A stretch of 64,000 nucleotides of DNA, from the NCBI GenBank assembly GCA_018716975.1, contig DVJE01000012.1, positions 1 through 64,000 of the forward strand, in the 5' to 3' direction. Below are positions 46,108 to 55,584 of this stretch, piece after piece (within the stretch, counting starts at the first letter, position 1; each line of letters starts with the position of its first letter). The DNA comes from Candidatus Gallacutalibacter stercoravium (GTDB lineage: Bacteria; Bacillota; Clostridia; Oscillospirales; Acutalibacteraceae). The notes under the pieces were generated by a model, which saw nothing but the letters and a program-made list of their open reading frames with translations, had not been told where the DNA came from and did not search any database. The position numbers and the translations under genes are program-made.

Positions 46108-47265
46108 TTACTGGAGGCCGGCGGGTTGCTGCTCTTGTTGCTTCACTTCTACCGCTTGTTCCCCTTGTTCCGTTAGTTCCATTTCTTCCGTCTTTTCCAT
46201 TTTTCGGCAATATAGCAAAGCCAATACAACAGCCAGTACACCTGCTGCAAGTTTGCCTGCTACCATTGGGCCCACCATCTCGGGGCAAACTCCCGCCGTA
46301 AAGCCCAGATGATCGCCAAAAGTCGCCGTAGCTGGAACCAGCCATGCAGTATTCACAATAATGCCTTTTTTGTTCATTTGCTTCATCATGGGGTAAACCG
46401 GCACCGAGGTTGCCAGTGAAAAGATAACGCCCGCCGTAGAGGTTTTATCAAGCCCCAACTTTTTTCCAACAGCCGACAGGGGCTTATTTAGCAATTTGAT
46501 CAGCAGAGAAAGCACCGGGAAGGTGCCCAGCAACACAATGCCAATTTCCATCACCGGCGCCAGCCCCTCTCGAATGTCGGCCATGCCTGGAATCAAGGTA
46601 ACCCCTGTGAGCGAGGTAAAGGCAGCTGCTCCCAGCGCCGCTGTGATAATCATGCCGATAAGCTTTCCAAAAATCAAGCAGCCCCGAACCATCGCCTGCG
46701 GCGCCAACAAGATTCCCACTGCCAGCAGGGCCGCAAAGATGAGAACCGGCAATATATTTTGCATCACCATCCCCACCGGGAAACCGGCCGCCAATCCGCC
46801 GACGATGCCTCCCACCGGGATTGTCACCATACCGAGCAGCAGGCCTTTGGAAAAATAAGGGGCGTCTTCCTTTTCGATCAGCCCAAGCCCCACCGGTATT
46901 GAAAAAATCAACGTACAGCCCAACATAGATGCAACAATCGCCCCCGCCAGCTGGCCCGCTTCTTTAGAACCGGCCAGCTCCATTGCCAGCGAATAGCCGC
47001 CCATATCGTTGGCAAGCAGCGCCCCAAACATGGCGGGATCTGCGCCCAGCGCCTGAAAAAACGGTACGATCACCGGCCGCAAAACCTGCGCTAATACCGG
47101 CGTCAGGCAGATCATCCCCGTCATCCCCAGCGCCAAAGGGCCCATTGCTTGAAAGCCTTCTTCAAACTTTTCTCCAAGTCCCAGCCGGTTACCAAAAATC
47201 CGGTCCAGCGCCCCCAGCAACGCGCCCACCGCCATAACCCACATAATCACCCGATCAAACGACAT
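46108..47265 (-). CDS. eutH: Ethanolamine permease EutH
   Basis: 385 residues with about ten hydrophobic segments. The family sequence is clear: MWVMAVGALLGALDRIFG, LANDMGGYSLAMEL, and GFTAGVCPEMVGPMVAGKLA near the C-terminus. The tail is Glu/Gln-rich and cytoplasmic. It brings ethanolamine into the cell. No ethanolamine lyase, microcompartment or EutV/W genes lie beside it, so it is an orphan transporter here. It is monocistronic. Confidence 0.92.
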   Translation of the reverse strand: MSFDRVIMWVMAVGALLGALDRIFGNRLGLGEKFEEGFQAMGPLALGMTGMICLTPVLAQVLRPVIVPFFQALGADPAMFGALLANDMGGYSLAMELAGSKEAGQLAGAIVASMLGCTLIFSIPVGLGLIEKEDAPYFSKGLLLGMVTIPVGGIVGGLAAGFPVGMVMQNILPVLIFAALLAVGILLAPQAMVRGCLIFGKLIGMIITAALGAAAFTSLTGVTLIPGMADIREGLAPVMEIGIVLLGTFPVLSLLIKLLNKPLSAVGKKLGLDKTSTAGVIFSLATSVPVYPMMKQMNKKGIIVNTAWLVPATATFGDHLGFTAGVCPEMVGPMVAGKLAAGVLAVVLALLYCRKMEKTEEMELTEQGEQAVEVKQQEQQPAGLQ

Positions 47266-47548
47266 TTTCCAAAACCCTTTCAGAAATTGTTATATTTTAT
47301 TAGCATTACAGGATCACCGGCCGCGCCATTTCGCGCCGTGCAAAAACACGCAGCCCGGCCGGTAAAAGCCGGTAACCGCAGAACCGGTTTTAAAACGCAA
47401 AACGGTTGGCGGCGCAAGCTATGCCGCCGGCAATAAAACAAGCGCTTCTCTTGGTTTCGTTTACAGCACAACGAATAACCAGTAAAAATGCCAAACAGAT
47501 GAATTGGCACCCGGCCGCTGGCTACCATTCTCACGTTCATAACATGGA
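47266..47548. other. Intergenic leader of eutH, nothing assigned
   Basis: No gene is evident. The sequence upstream of eutH contains CCGG-rich inverted segments (47345-47390). I looked for an adenosylcobalamin riboswitch, as known for eut genes elsewhere, and did not find its conserved boxes. Confidence 0.35.
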
Positions 47549-47590
47549 AAGGAGGCAAAGCCTTTTGCTTTGCCTCCTTCTGTTTTTATT
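47549..47590 (+). terminator. Strong rightward terminator
   Basis: AAGGAGGCAAAGC-CTTTT-GCTTTGCCTCCTT (13-bp perfect stem, 47549-47579) is followed by CTGTTTTTATTG on the plus strand. Both neighbouring genes run left, so what it terminates is unclear. Confidence 0.65.
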
Positions 47591-47687
47591 GTAAGCCCGG
47601 CAAACAAGATAACAAGTATAAATACGGATAAACCCATCAGCCTCTTCGCTGGTTTTTATTATCCCAGCCTGGCGTAACCGGTTTTCG

Positions 47688-50501
47688 TTAAAACCGCAGC
47701 CGCAGATTTATCAGGCCGTTGGCAGGCAAATGGGCCGTAACTGTTTTATCCTCTACTTTTACGCTGCCGCTGGCTGGCTGCTCATGCACATTCACCACAG
47801 CAGCGGATACCGGCGCTTTCGCCAAAACCAATTGGATTTCGCCCCCTTGGCCGGACACGTCATACAGCCGCACAATGGCGCCTGCGCCGTCTTCGGCCAT
47901 TTTAACGCCCTGCACCACGGCAGACCGGCCCTCTAACCGCAAGAAAGAGGTGGAAAGCGGCCATGCGCCCTTGTGGGCGGGCATGCCTATTACATCAAAG
48001 GGCCGCCACAACTCTTTGGCGGTGCGCACCAAAGCCCCCTTATCGGTTACGTCGGTTAAGCCCAAGGCGATTTTCATCTCGTGCAGGCTGTATTCCGGCG
48101 CGGGGTCGGGGTCGTAAGAGGAACGAATCAAGGTAACGGCCACTGCGTCGCCATATCCCCGGTAGCCGTACTTGGAATCGGTAGACAGCACCAGCCCCCG
48201 GCTGCCCTGTTTGGGCAACGCGGCGATAAAGCTTGTGCCCGGCATATCTTGGTTTTGCTCTTGCCTATCCACCACGCCCAAGGGCACATCATACCGGTAG
48301 GCCGCGCAAGGGTAAGCTGCCGGAGCCACAAAGTTCAGCTGGGGCATACGCACGCCCGGCTCGCCCAGCTCGTTCCAATCGCACTTGGCATCAAAAAGCA
48401 GGGTCGAGCTGCCTTCGTCCAACGAAACCGTCACCATCAGCTTGCTGCGGCCCCAGTTGGCCTGTAGCGCAAAGCTTTGCCGCAGTTTCGCACCGCTGTA
48501 ACAGCGGGGATGCAGATGCACGCTGTCAATGGGCCGCACCTGCATATGGCGGCCCACCCGCCAAGAGGTCATGCCGCGCTCCACATCCTCGTCAACCAAG
48601 CGGAAGCCGCACCACTCCCCGGGACGAATCCACTCGGTGCCGGTCTTCTTATCAATAAAGGAGGTCAGGGCAGCGGTGCGCACATCAAACTGCGCCCGAA
48701 CGCATTCATTCTCTAGCGTATAGCAATGCGGCTGCTCTACCAGCTGCCATTCGTCCGGCTCCAAGGGCACCAGTGGCATCACAGAATCTTGGCTCTTGGT
48801 CAACCGGCAGGTAATATAACCGCAGGAGGGAACGGTAACCGGCACCAGCGCCCGGGCATAGGTATGGCCCCAATATTGCTCCACACCGCTATCCAGCAGC
48901 TGATGAGGGATCTTTACGCCGTTTTCATCCTGAAACTCCATCAAAGGCAGATCTTGTTGCGACACGTCCCAAACCGTAACCTCTGCCAGCCCGCTGCGGG
49001 CATAGGGTTGGCTGTTAAACACATGGAACACCCGGTTATCACCGGCGTTGCGCCCCACTTGCGAAACTTTAAAACCAGCGATGCCAAAGCCCACGCCCGC
49101 ACCTTCACCGCGGGTCTCACGCAAATCTTCCTTGTCTAAAAAGCGAAAGGTATCTATCTGCCCGGCTATAGCCCGCAACGCGTTTTGCCGCTCGGTATTG
49201 GCGGCCGCCATGGTTTGCTGGAATTGCCCCATGGCATATTCCCGTGTATCCATCACGCCGGAGCCGGTAAGAATATCATGAAACTGATTGAAAAGAATTT
49301 TTCGCCACGCTTCTTCAAAGCGCGCTGTCGGATAGCGGTAGTTCGCCCCCAAAGCAGCCGCCGTGCCGAACAGCTCGGCTTCTTCCAAGGTGGCTTCGCC
49401 AATACGGTTGGCCGCCTTAATGCGGGTTTGGGTGGTGTAGCAGCCGGTAAAGACCGCGTTCATTTCGGTATCGCGCACCGGCAGCTTATCGCCAAAGCGG
49501 CGCTCAATGGTGGTAAAAAATTCGCGATAGGTGCCAAATTTTAACGTGGGATAAACCGGCCAATCCATCATATCGATGATTCGCTCAATATCCCGCCGGG
49601 AGGGGCCGCCGCCGTGATCCCCCACGCCGTATACCTTCAGCATGGTATCAACGCCTTGATCCCGGCAAACGTCAAACATCTGCACGCCAAACAGCGGATC
49701 AACAATGGCGCCGTAAAAAGTTTCATCCCGGAAGGAAAGCACCCGGCCGCCGGAGGGCGCCTGCCACCACACCAGCTGTGGATCGTGGGAACCCCGGCAA
49801 TGATAATAATATTTCACGCCGGCGTTGGCCAATATCTCGGGCACATTGGCGCTGTGGCCAAAGGTATCCGGTTCAAAGTCTAAGCACAGAGAATCCTCCG
49901 GGAACCCCAACAGCTGGGACAGATACCGCCGGGTATACAGCAGATGACGTGCCATAGATTCGCCGTTGGGCATATTTTTGTCCGCCTCCACCCAGGTGCT
50001 GGCGGTCACCTCCCAGCGCCCTTCCTGTATGTAGCGGCGGATTTCCTCCAGCATACCGGCGGGGCCGTATTCTTCTACAATACGGTAAACCGACGCCTGA
50101 CTCTGGCTAAACACAAACTGCGGGTACTCGCCCAGCAGATCCAGCATCGTGCGGAAGGTATCCAACGTAACGGCCACTGTTTCGTCAAAGCGCCACATCC
50201 AGTTCATATCAATATGGGCGTGGGCAGCGCAAATCAAGGTAAAGGATTTCGCATCGGCAGACAGGGGCGCCAGCTGCTCCTCCGCCCGGCGAGCCGCCTG
50301 CTCGGTCACGCAACCGCAAGTTTTCACCTGATCCAACAAGTAATCCAGCGCTTCCTCCAGCGCAGCGTCATATTTGCCTTTGCGCAGGCCTGAAAGGCGC
50401 AGCCCAACCTGCAGCTCCCCATCCAAACGATCGGGCCAATAGCCCTTAGGCCGTGCGGCGTTAAATTGATGCAGCTTGACATCCAGTTTGCTCATAATCA
50501 A
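47688..50501 (-). CDS. GH38 family alpha-mannosidase
   Basis: 937 residues. The GH38 metal-site motif is AHAHIDMNWMWRFDET (about 88-103), and the nucleophile aspartate is in DFEPDTFGHSANVPEIL (about 210). The C-terminal half is the large beta-sandwich set of the family. It releases alpha-linked mannose from glycans; the absence of a signal peptide suggests cytoplasmic action on imported oligosaccharides. Starts at 50501 or 50495 are both possible. It lies in the same region as a DUF1861 propeller protein and sugar oxidoreductases. Confidence 0.93.
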   Translation of the reverse strand: MIMSKLDVKLHQFNAARPKGYWPDRLDGELQVGLRLSGLRKGKYDAALEEALDYLLDQVKTCGCVTEQAARRAEEQLAPLSADAKSFTLICAAHAHIDMNWMWRFDETVAVTLDTFRTMLDLLGEYPQFVFSQSQASVYRIVEEYGPAGMLEEIRRYIQEGRWEVTASTWVEADKNMPNGESMARHLLYTRRYLSQLLGFPEDSLCLDFEPDTFGHSANVPEILANAGVKYYYHCRGSHDPQLVWWQAPSGGRVLSFRDETFYGAIVDPLFGVQMFDVCRDQGVDTMLKVYGVGDHGGGPSRRDIERIIDMMDWPVYPTLKFGTYREFFTTIERRFGDKLPVRDTEMNAVFTGCYTTQTRIKAANRIGEATLEEAELFGTAAALGANYRYPTARFEEAWRKILFNQFHDILTGSGVMDTREYAMGQFQQTMAAANTERQNALRAIAGQIDTFRFLDKEDLRETRGEGAGVGFGIAGFKVSQVGRNAGDNRVFHVFNSQPYARSGLAEVTVWDVSQQDLPLMEFQDENGVKIPHQLLDSGVEQYWGHTYARALVPVTVPSCGYITCRLTKSQDSVMPLVPLEPDEWQLVEQPHCYTLENECVRAQFDVRTAALTSFIDKKTGTEWIRPGEWCGFRLVDEDVERGMTSWRVGRHMQVRPIDSVHLHPRCYSGAKLRQSFALQANWGRSKLMVTVSLDEGSSTLLFDAKCDWNELGEPGVRMPQLNFVAPAAYPCAAYRYDVPLGVVDRQEQNQDMPGTSFIAALPKQGSRGLVLSTDSKYGYRGYGDAVAVTLIRSSYDPDPAPEYSLHEMKIALGLTDVTDKGALVRTAKELWRPFDVIGMPAHKGAWPLSTSFLRLEGRSAVVQGVKMAEDGAGAIVRLYDVSGQGGEIQLVLAKAPVSAAVVNVHEQPASGSVKVEDKTVTAHLPANGLINLRLRF

Positions 50502-50516
50502 CCTCCTTATAATAAC

Positions 50517-50539
50517 GCCGGACTTACGTCCGGCTTTTT
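50517..50539 (+). terminator. Hairpin with rightward T-run between purF-like and GH38 genes
   Basis: GCCGGAC-TTAC-GTCCGGC then T5 on the plus strand. The flanking genes run left, so as a leftward terminator it would be imperfect (GTTATTAT follows). Confidence 0.45.
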
Positions 50540-50656
50540 ATATCCGTACCCGTTGCGCTATTGATATATGCCCCAAACAAAACAGCTGCCTGTTCCGCTG
50601 CCTGCTTGCAATCAATTTATGCCGTTGTTCTTTGTTTAAAGCGCAAAATGATTTGC

Positions 50657-52090
50657 TTATTCTTCCCCATTCCAGCAATAGGTGCACAGCTTGCACTTGT
50701 CTATGCCCACAGAATCCAGCATGCCGCTTAAAGAATGATACGCCAATGTGTCGAAATTGAGCCGCTGGCGAATTTCTTCTACCAACGCCCGGTACTTTTT
50801 CGAATCGCAATCTGTATATTGGCGCACCTGGCTGTCGCTCACCGTGCTGGTGCCTTCCAGTTTCATAATGGATTGGCGGGAAATGGTTTCATTGGGTTTA
50901 GAGGTGCGCGTAAAATTCAAATATTTGCAGTCGTATAATATGGGCGGGCAAGCGACGCGCCCGTGAAGCTCCTTGGCTCCATAAGAGCGCAGCTCATCCA
51001 TCACGCCCCGCAGCTGTGTTCCCCGCACGATGGAGTCATCCACCAGCAGCAGTTTTTTATTTTGAATCAAGCGCTCTACGGGGATAAGCTTCATGCGGGC
51101 TATCAGGTTGCGCAGGCTTTGATCCTTGGGAATAAAGCTGCGCGGCCATGTGGGGGTGTATTTGATAAGCGGCCTGCCAAAGGGGATGCCCGACTGGTTG
51201 GCATAACCGATGGCGTGAGGCGTGCCCGAATCGGGAACACCCGCCACATAGTCGGCCTCCACCGCCGTTTTGTTGGCCACATCCTGGTTCGCCATACTTT
51301 GGCCGCACCGGTAGCGCATTTCTTCTACGTTTACCCCTTCATAATCAGAGGTTGGAAACCCGTAATACAGCCATAAGAAGGTGCACATTTTCATCTGCTG
51401 GCGGGGCTTTACCACAGGGGTCATGCTATCCGCCGTAAGGAAAACCACCTCTCCGGGGCCCAAGGAATAACAGGCCTTGTAGCCAAGATTAATATAAGCC
51501 GAGGATTCCAGGCTGGCGCAGTACCCTTTTTCATCGCCACATTTTTCCCCAATCGAAAGCGGGGTTCGCCCATATCGATCGCGCGCGGCATAAATGCCAC
51601 CGTCGGCCAGCACCAGCATGGTCATGGAGCCGTCTATTTTACTCTGGGCGTACTGAATGCCGTCGGGCACATTGTCTTTACGGCTGATTAAAGAGGCGAC
51701 CAGCTCCGTATCGTTAACGCCTCCGCCGCTCATCTCGGTAAAATAGGCGCCCTCTTCGTCTATCAACTGTTTGGCCAGCTCCTGCTTATTGTTTATACGG
51801 CCTACCGTCACCACCGCCAGGGTTCCAATGCGGGATTTGATAATAATCGGCTGAGGGTTGCTGTCGCTTATACAGCCAATACCCGCAAAGCCCTTCATCT
51901 CTGCAATGTCGCCTTCAAATTTTGTACGGAAGGGCGAATTTTCAATATTGTGTATGGCGCGGTTATAGTGCTCCCCGTCAAAAACCGCCATGCCGCCCCG
52001 CCTGGTGCCCAGATGGGAATGATAGTCCGTACCAAAAAATAGATCCATTACGCATTCGTTGTTTGAACATAGCCCAAAGATTCCGCCCAT
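50657..52090 (-). CDS. Amidophosphoribosyltransferase-like protein lacking the glutaminase cysteine
   Basis: 477 residues from the ATG at 52090 (AAAGGA upstream). An N-terminal class II amidotransferase domain contains DLFFGTDYHSHLGTRRGGMAV and VGRINNKQEL. The C-terminal phosphoribosyltransferase domain has LLLVDDSIVRGTQLRG, the PRPP loop. In PurF the first residue after Met is the catalytic Cys (M-C-G-I); here the start reads M-G-G-I-F-G. The glutaminase half should therefore be inactive, and the enzyme could use ammonia or serve another role. The C-terminus carries C-x2-C-x2-C (CKLCTYC). Other purine genes are not nearby. Confidence 0.85.
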   Translation of the reverse strand: MGGIFGLCSNNECVMDLFFGTDYHSHLGTRRGGMAVFDGEHYNRAIHNIENSPFRTKFEGDIAEMKGFAGIGCISDSNPQPIIIKSRIGTLAVVTVGRINNKQELAKQLIDEEGAYFTEMSGGGVNDTELVASLISRKDNVPDGIQYAQSKIDGSMTMLVLADGGIYAARDRYGRTPLSIGEKCGDEKGYCASLESSAYINLGYKACYSLGPGEVVFLTADSMTPVVKPRQQMKMCTFLWLYYGFPTSDYEGVNVEEMRYRCGQSMANQDVANKTAVEADYVAGVPDSGTPHAIGYANQSGIPFGRPLIKYTPTWPRSFIPKDQSLRNLIARMKLIPVERLIQNKKLLLVDDSIVRGTQLRGVMDELRSYGAKELHGRVACPPILYDCKYLNFTRTSKPNETISRQSIMKLEGTSTVSDSQVRQYTDCDSKKYRALVEEIRQRLNFDTLAYHSLSGMLDSVGIDKCKLCTYCWNGEE

Positions 52091-52251
52091 TACTTTTGAT
52101 TCCTTTCTTTTGTAAAACTCATGTAAATCTAGCCTGCCTACAGAATAGCGCAACCGTCCCATATTGGCAAGTGACAGTTTCTCTAAAAAAGCAGGCTGCT
52201 TTCCGGTGCTTTCACTAAAAACAGCCGCCATGCACCCGCCGGTTCGCCGTC

Positions 52252-53427
52252 CTACAGCGCGGCGGCATAAAAACGCAGAATGTTCTCTACGGCTAAAGCG
52301 AGATTCGCTTTGCCGTTTTCCATCGCCTCTTGCAGAGATTGCGGCCCCCGGCAGATGGAAAATGCCGCCGTTACGCCCCGGCTATAAATTTCATCCACAT
52401 TGTTCGCCACTGAACCGGCCACGGCAACCACCGGCACGCCGTAGCGCCCGGCTTGCTGTGCCACGCCCAGCACTACCTTGCCCCGCAGGCTTTGGCCGTC
52501 CAGCCGCCCTTCGCCGGTAATCACCAGCCGGGCGTCGCGCACGCGCCTGTCGAAATCCACCAGCTCCAACACGGTTTGAATACCCGATTGCAGCCTACCG
52601 CCCAACAGGGCCACCACGCCTGCGCCAAAACCACCCGCCGCGCCTGCGCCCGGCAAATGGGCAACCTGTTTGCCCAAGCTTTTCTCCACAGCCTGGGCAA
52701 AGGCCCGCAGCCCGCCGTCCAACCGGCGCACCGCTGCGGCATCCGCCCCCTTTTGCGGGCCGAAGATATAAGCCGCCCCTTGTTCGCCGTAAAGGGGGCT
52801 GTCGATATCGCACATGGCCGTTACCGTGCAGCCCTGCAGCAGTTGCTGGGTTTCTTGGATATTGACGGCGCAAATATTGCGCAGCGTGCCCCCAACCGGC
52901 ACAAAGGGGCGGCCCGCTTCATCCAAAAATACCGCCCCCAGCGCGGCGGCGGCCCCGGCCCCCGCGTCGTTGGTGCAGCTACCCCCTAGGCCCAAATACA
53001 GTTTGCGGCAACCTTGTTCCACCGCGTGGCGCAACAGCTGGCCCACCCCATAGGTAGAAGCCCGTTCCGGATCCAGCCGCCCCTGGGCCATGGGCAAACC
53101 GGCTGCCTGGGCCATTTCTACAACAGCTGTGCCGCCACGCCGGGCATAGCAGGCCTTCACCGGCTCGCCGAAAGGCCCCTGCACGGTTAACCACACCCAC
53201 TCAAATCCTGCGGCGGCAACAAAGCAATCCACAGTACCCTCGCCTCCGTCAGCTACCGGAAGGAGCTGCACCTCCCAGCCGGGCAGGCAGCGTGCGGCGC
53301 AGCCGCCCACCACTTCGCATACCTCCATCGACGAAAGGGATCCTTTAAAAGAATCCGGTATGACAATCAGCTTATTCTTTTGCTGTTTTTGCCGGGGTTG
53401 TTCCAGCGCGGCGTCATTTTTTAACAC
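52252..53427 (-). CDS. glxK: Glycerate 2-kinase, GlxK type
   Basis: 391 residues from the GTG at 53427 (GAAGG 6 nt upstream). LIVIPDSFKGSLSSMEVCE at the start, PVADGGEGTVDCF, the long LGLGGSCTNDAGAGAAAALG motif and ITGEGRLDGQSLRGKV are family signatures. It phosphorylates glycerate to 2-phosphoglycerate, feeding glycolysis. It follows the DUF1861 gene on the same strand. Confidence 0.93.
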   Translation of the reverse strand: MLKNDAALEQPRQKQQKNKLIVIPDSFKGSLSSMEVCEVVGGCAARCLPGWEVQLLPVADGGEGTVDCFVAAAGFEWVWLTVQGPFGEPVKACYARRGGTAVVEMAQAAGLPMAQGRLDPERASTYGVGQLLRHAVEQGCRKLYLGLGGSCTNDAGAGAAAALGAVFLDEAGRPFVPVGGTLRNICAVNIQETQQLLQGCTVTAMCDIDSPLYGEQGAAYIFGPQKGADAAAVRRLDGGLRAFAQAVEKSLGKQVAHLPGAGAAGGFGAGVVALLGGRLQSGIQTVLELVDFDRRVRDARLVITGEGRLDGQSLRGKVVLGVAQQAGRYGVPVVAVAGSVANNVDEIYSRGVTAAFSICRGPQSLQEAMENGKANLALAVENILRFYAAAL

Positions 53428-53481
53428 AACAAACCTTCTCCCGCTTTGTTAAATTCATCGCCCACTTTCGGACGGATCTGC

Positions 53482-54438
53482 TTATTTTTCTACAATGCCG
53501 CCATGGCCGGCAAAGGGATCGTCGATGACGATGCGGCCCTCTTCACAATCGCTCAGGCCGCTGTAAAGATCCACCTTACCATCCGCGCGCGCCACAATGC
53601 CCGAAGTAAAGGCGCAGTCGGTGAGATCCGGCATTTTGCTGGGGCCCGCAGGATAGCTGGAACGGGTGGCGATAATTTTCTTATCGCTCACGGCCCGGGT
53701 TTTGGGATCCAGCACAAACGCCATATTGAGATACACCAGCGATTCCACGCCGCTTTCTTCCCTGCGGCGGTAGGACTCATGGCCGATTACGCCCACGCAG
53801 CCGTCTTTGAGCAAATACGCTTGGTTGCATCCGCCCCATTCGCCCGGGCCAAACAGCCCTTCAATATAGGGGGCGTTTTCTACTACGTCGCTGGTTAGCT
53901 CCTTTACGCTGTTGATAACCGAAAAACCAATCATAGAATCGCTGCCGAACTTTTTGGTGATTTCTTCGTTGCGCGGACGGGAAAAAACGCCCACCCGTTT
54001 ATCGGCCAGCTCCACTAAGCGGATATCCTTCATATAGTCGGGACCGGTTGTAAAATAATACAAGTCGTCAACCTCTGTGCCCCGGTAAAAATAACCATAG
54101 TAGGTTTCTACCGCGCCCTGACGGTAGCGCACATGGGTGCCGCCCATCACCAATTCATCCCCGATTTTAGCGATATAAGGGTCCTCCAGCTGGTAAATCA
54201 TAGAGCCGGGCACCAGGGTCCAGTCGTCCTTGCCGGTTTCGTAAAACAACCGCGCCCAAGAGCGCGCCCACTCCCCGCGGCGTTCCACACGCCCAAACAG
54301 ATAACGCGTTCCTTTCCAAAAAAACGGTATAGAGGTATTGTATACGTCATACCCTTCCACGCCGTGAAAAGTTAGCTTCGCAGCTTCGTAAACAACCCGG
54401 TTTTGCTCAAAGGCCGCCTTATTTTCTGCAATTCCCAT
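53482..54438 (-). CDS. DUF1861 family protein, probable glycosidase-like beta-propeller
   Basis: 318 residues. Repeating beta-strand blocks with aromatic and acidic residues (YNTSIPFFWKGTRYLFGRVE, YQLEDPYIAKIGDELVMGG, IRLVELADKRVGVFSRPR) match DUF1861, which looks related to GH130-type propellers acting on mannosides. No enzymatic activity can be claimed. The neighbouring GH38 mannosidase makes a role in mannoside use attractive. It has its own promoter and lies 55 bp upstream of glxK, so the two may be cotranscribed. Confidence 0.72.
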   Translation of the reverse strand: MGIAENKAAFEQNRVVYEAAKLTFHGVEGYDVYNTSIPFFWKGTRYLFGRVERRGEWARSWARLFYETGKDDWTLVPGSMIYQLEDPYIAKIGDELVMGGTHVRYRQGAVETYYGYFYRGTEVDDLYYFTTGPDYMKDIRLVELADKRVGVFSRPRNEEITKKFGSDSMIGFSVINSVKELTSDVVENAPYIEGLFGPGEWGGCNQAYLLKDGCVGVIGHESYRRREESGVESLVYLNMAFVLDPKTRAVSDKKIIATRSSYPAGPSKMPDLTDCAFTSGIVARADGKVDLYSGLSDCEEGRIVIDDPFAGHGGIVEK

Positions 54439-54503
54439 ACGCTTTACTCCCTTTCTTAACAGATTGAAGATTTGCCATATTGGCTGCCGTATTTCTCGCT
54501 GCC

Positions 54504-54532
54504 AGTATAAAAAATGTAGGCGGCAAAGTCAA
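54504..54532 (-). promoter_or_regulatory. Promoter of the DUF1861-glxK unit
   Basis: Minus strand TTGACT (54527-54532), 17-bp spacer, TATACT (54504-54509). Confidence 0.7.
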
Positions 54533-54629
54533 TAGATTATCCTGCCGAATGTTAACAAACAAAATCAGCACCCGTTCCACCTTGCCTTTTTGCAGTGCGG
54601 CGGCACATTGAGGAAGCATGAAAACCGTT

Positions 54630-55129
54630 TCACCCTTGCGGCAGCAGCCGCGCTTTTTCCTGCTGGGCAAAGCCCTTATCCAGCCTTTGAAACAACAGGC
54701 CGATGCCGGGCAAGCGGTAGCCGCCCGGCACAAACTGCGGCCGCCAGACGCCGGTAAGCCCTAACCAAGACAGCACCTTTTGTGAAGAAAAAGGTAAAAA
54801 GGGTGCCAGCAATACCGCCAGATTGGCAACCACCTGCACGCATTGATAAATGGTAGCGGCGCACCGAAGCGCATCGCTGCTTCGCGTTTTCCACGGCTGT
54901 TGGCTGTCGTAATAGCGGTTGGTTTCGTGCACACAGGCAAAAATTTCGTCCAACGCCTCTTTAAAGCGCGTTTGTTCTATCAGCGCGCCCACATGGTCAA
55001 ACAGCCCCCGCAGCCGCTTGGCAATTGCCGGATCCACTTCCCCCTGCGGCACCACGCCGGCCAAGTATTTTTGCACAAAGGCCAACGTGCGGTTTACCAA
55101 ATTGCCGTATGCGCCATTAAGACGTTCAT
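54630..55129 (-). pseudogene. metG: metG with internal deletion: start codon plus anticodon-binding domain only
   Basis: Downstream of the methionine T-box there is AAAGGAGG and an ATG at 55129, but the frame stops after 11 codons. From 55124 a different frame reads RLNGAYGNLVNRTLAFVQKY and continues 164 codons as the MetRS anticodon-binding domain (VHETNRYYDSQQPWKT, LLAPFLPFSSQKVLSWLG). The whole catalytic Rossmann domain, with HIGH and KMSKS, is absent. The break lies between ATGAA and CGTCTT, and one more base would put the domain in frame with the ATG. Either a real deletion or an assembly fault removed over 1 kb. Confidence 0.8.
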
Positions 55130-55202
55130 GCTGTTTCCTCCTTTGTGATACTTCGGGGCGTTTACCCCAACTTTCGCCTTGACTACTTTTGATTTAAATA
55201 AG

Positions 55203-55500
55203 AAAAAGCCCCGCCTCCGATCAGTGATCGGAGGCGGGGCAATTGCTCCGCGGTACCACTCCAATTTCACCTGCACCTTGCAGTGCAGGCCTTATCAAGT
55301 GCGGGCTTGACCCTGCCGCTTAAAAGCAGAAAAACAGCCGACACTTTAGCGCCATAACGGGCGCCCCCGTCGCAGCCTAAAGGCAAACCGCCCCTCGGTG
55401 CGCCGCTCCAAGACCATGTTGGGCGGGTTCTGCCGCCGCCCTTTCTCATCCCCCGGGCTCTCTGTGGGCGCATCCCCCGCTTACTCTTCTTTTCTTCGCG
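55203..55500 (-). promoter_or_regulatory. Methionine T-box leader
   Basis: On the minus strand: AGAGAG K-turn element (about 55464-55469), candidate specifier codon ATG (55415-55417) followed by the usual CTTGGAGC, the T-box TGGTACCGCGG (about 55247-55257), and the terminator formed by GCCCCGCCTCCGATCA and its complement (55208-55240) with T5. It reads uncharged tRNA-Met by pairing with the acceptor end and permits read-through. The downstream gene is the damaged metG, which agrees with the Met specifier. Confidence 0.9.
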
Positions 55501-55584
55501 TTTCATCAGGATTATTTGATTGAATTGGCAAAAATTTTAGCATGCCTTTTACTGCCTGTTAAGGCAGCACGGCAAAAACAAAAG

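Noticed and set aside
47266-47548. Adenosylcobalamin riboswitch upstream of eutH
   Set aside because: No recognisable B12 box or GGTGCC-type core in proper order on the minus strand.
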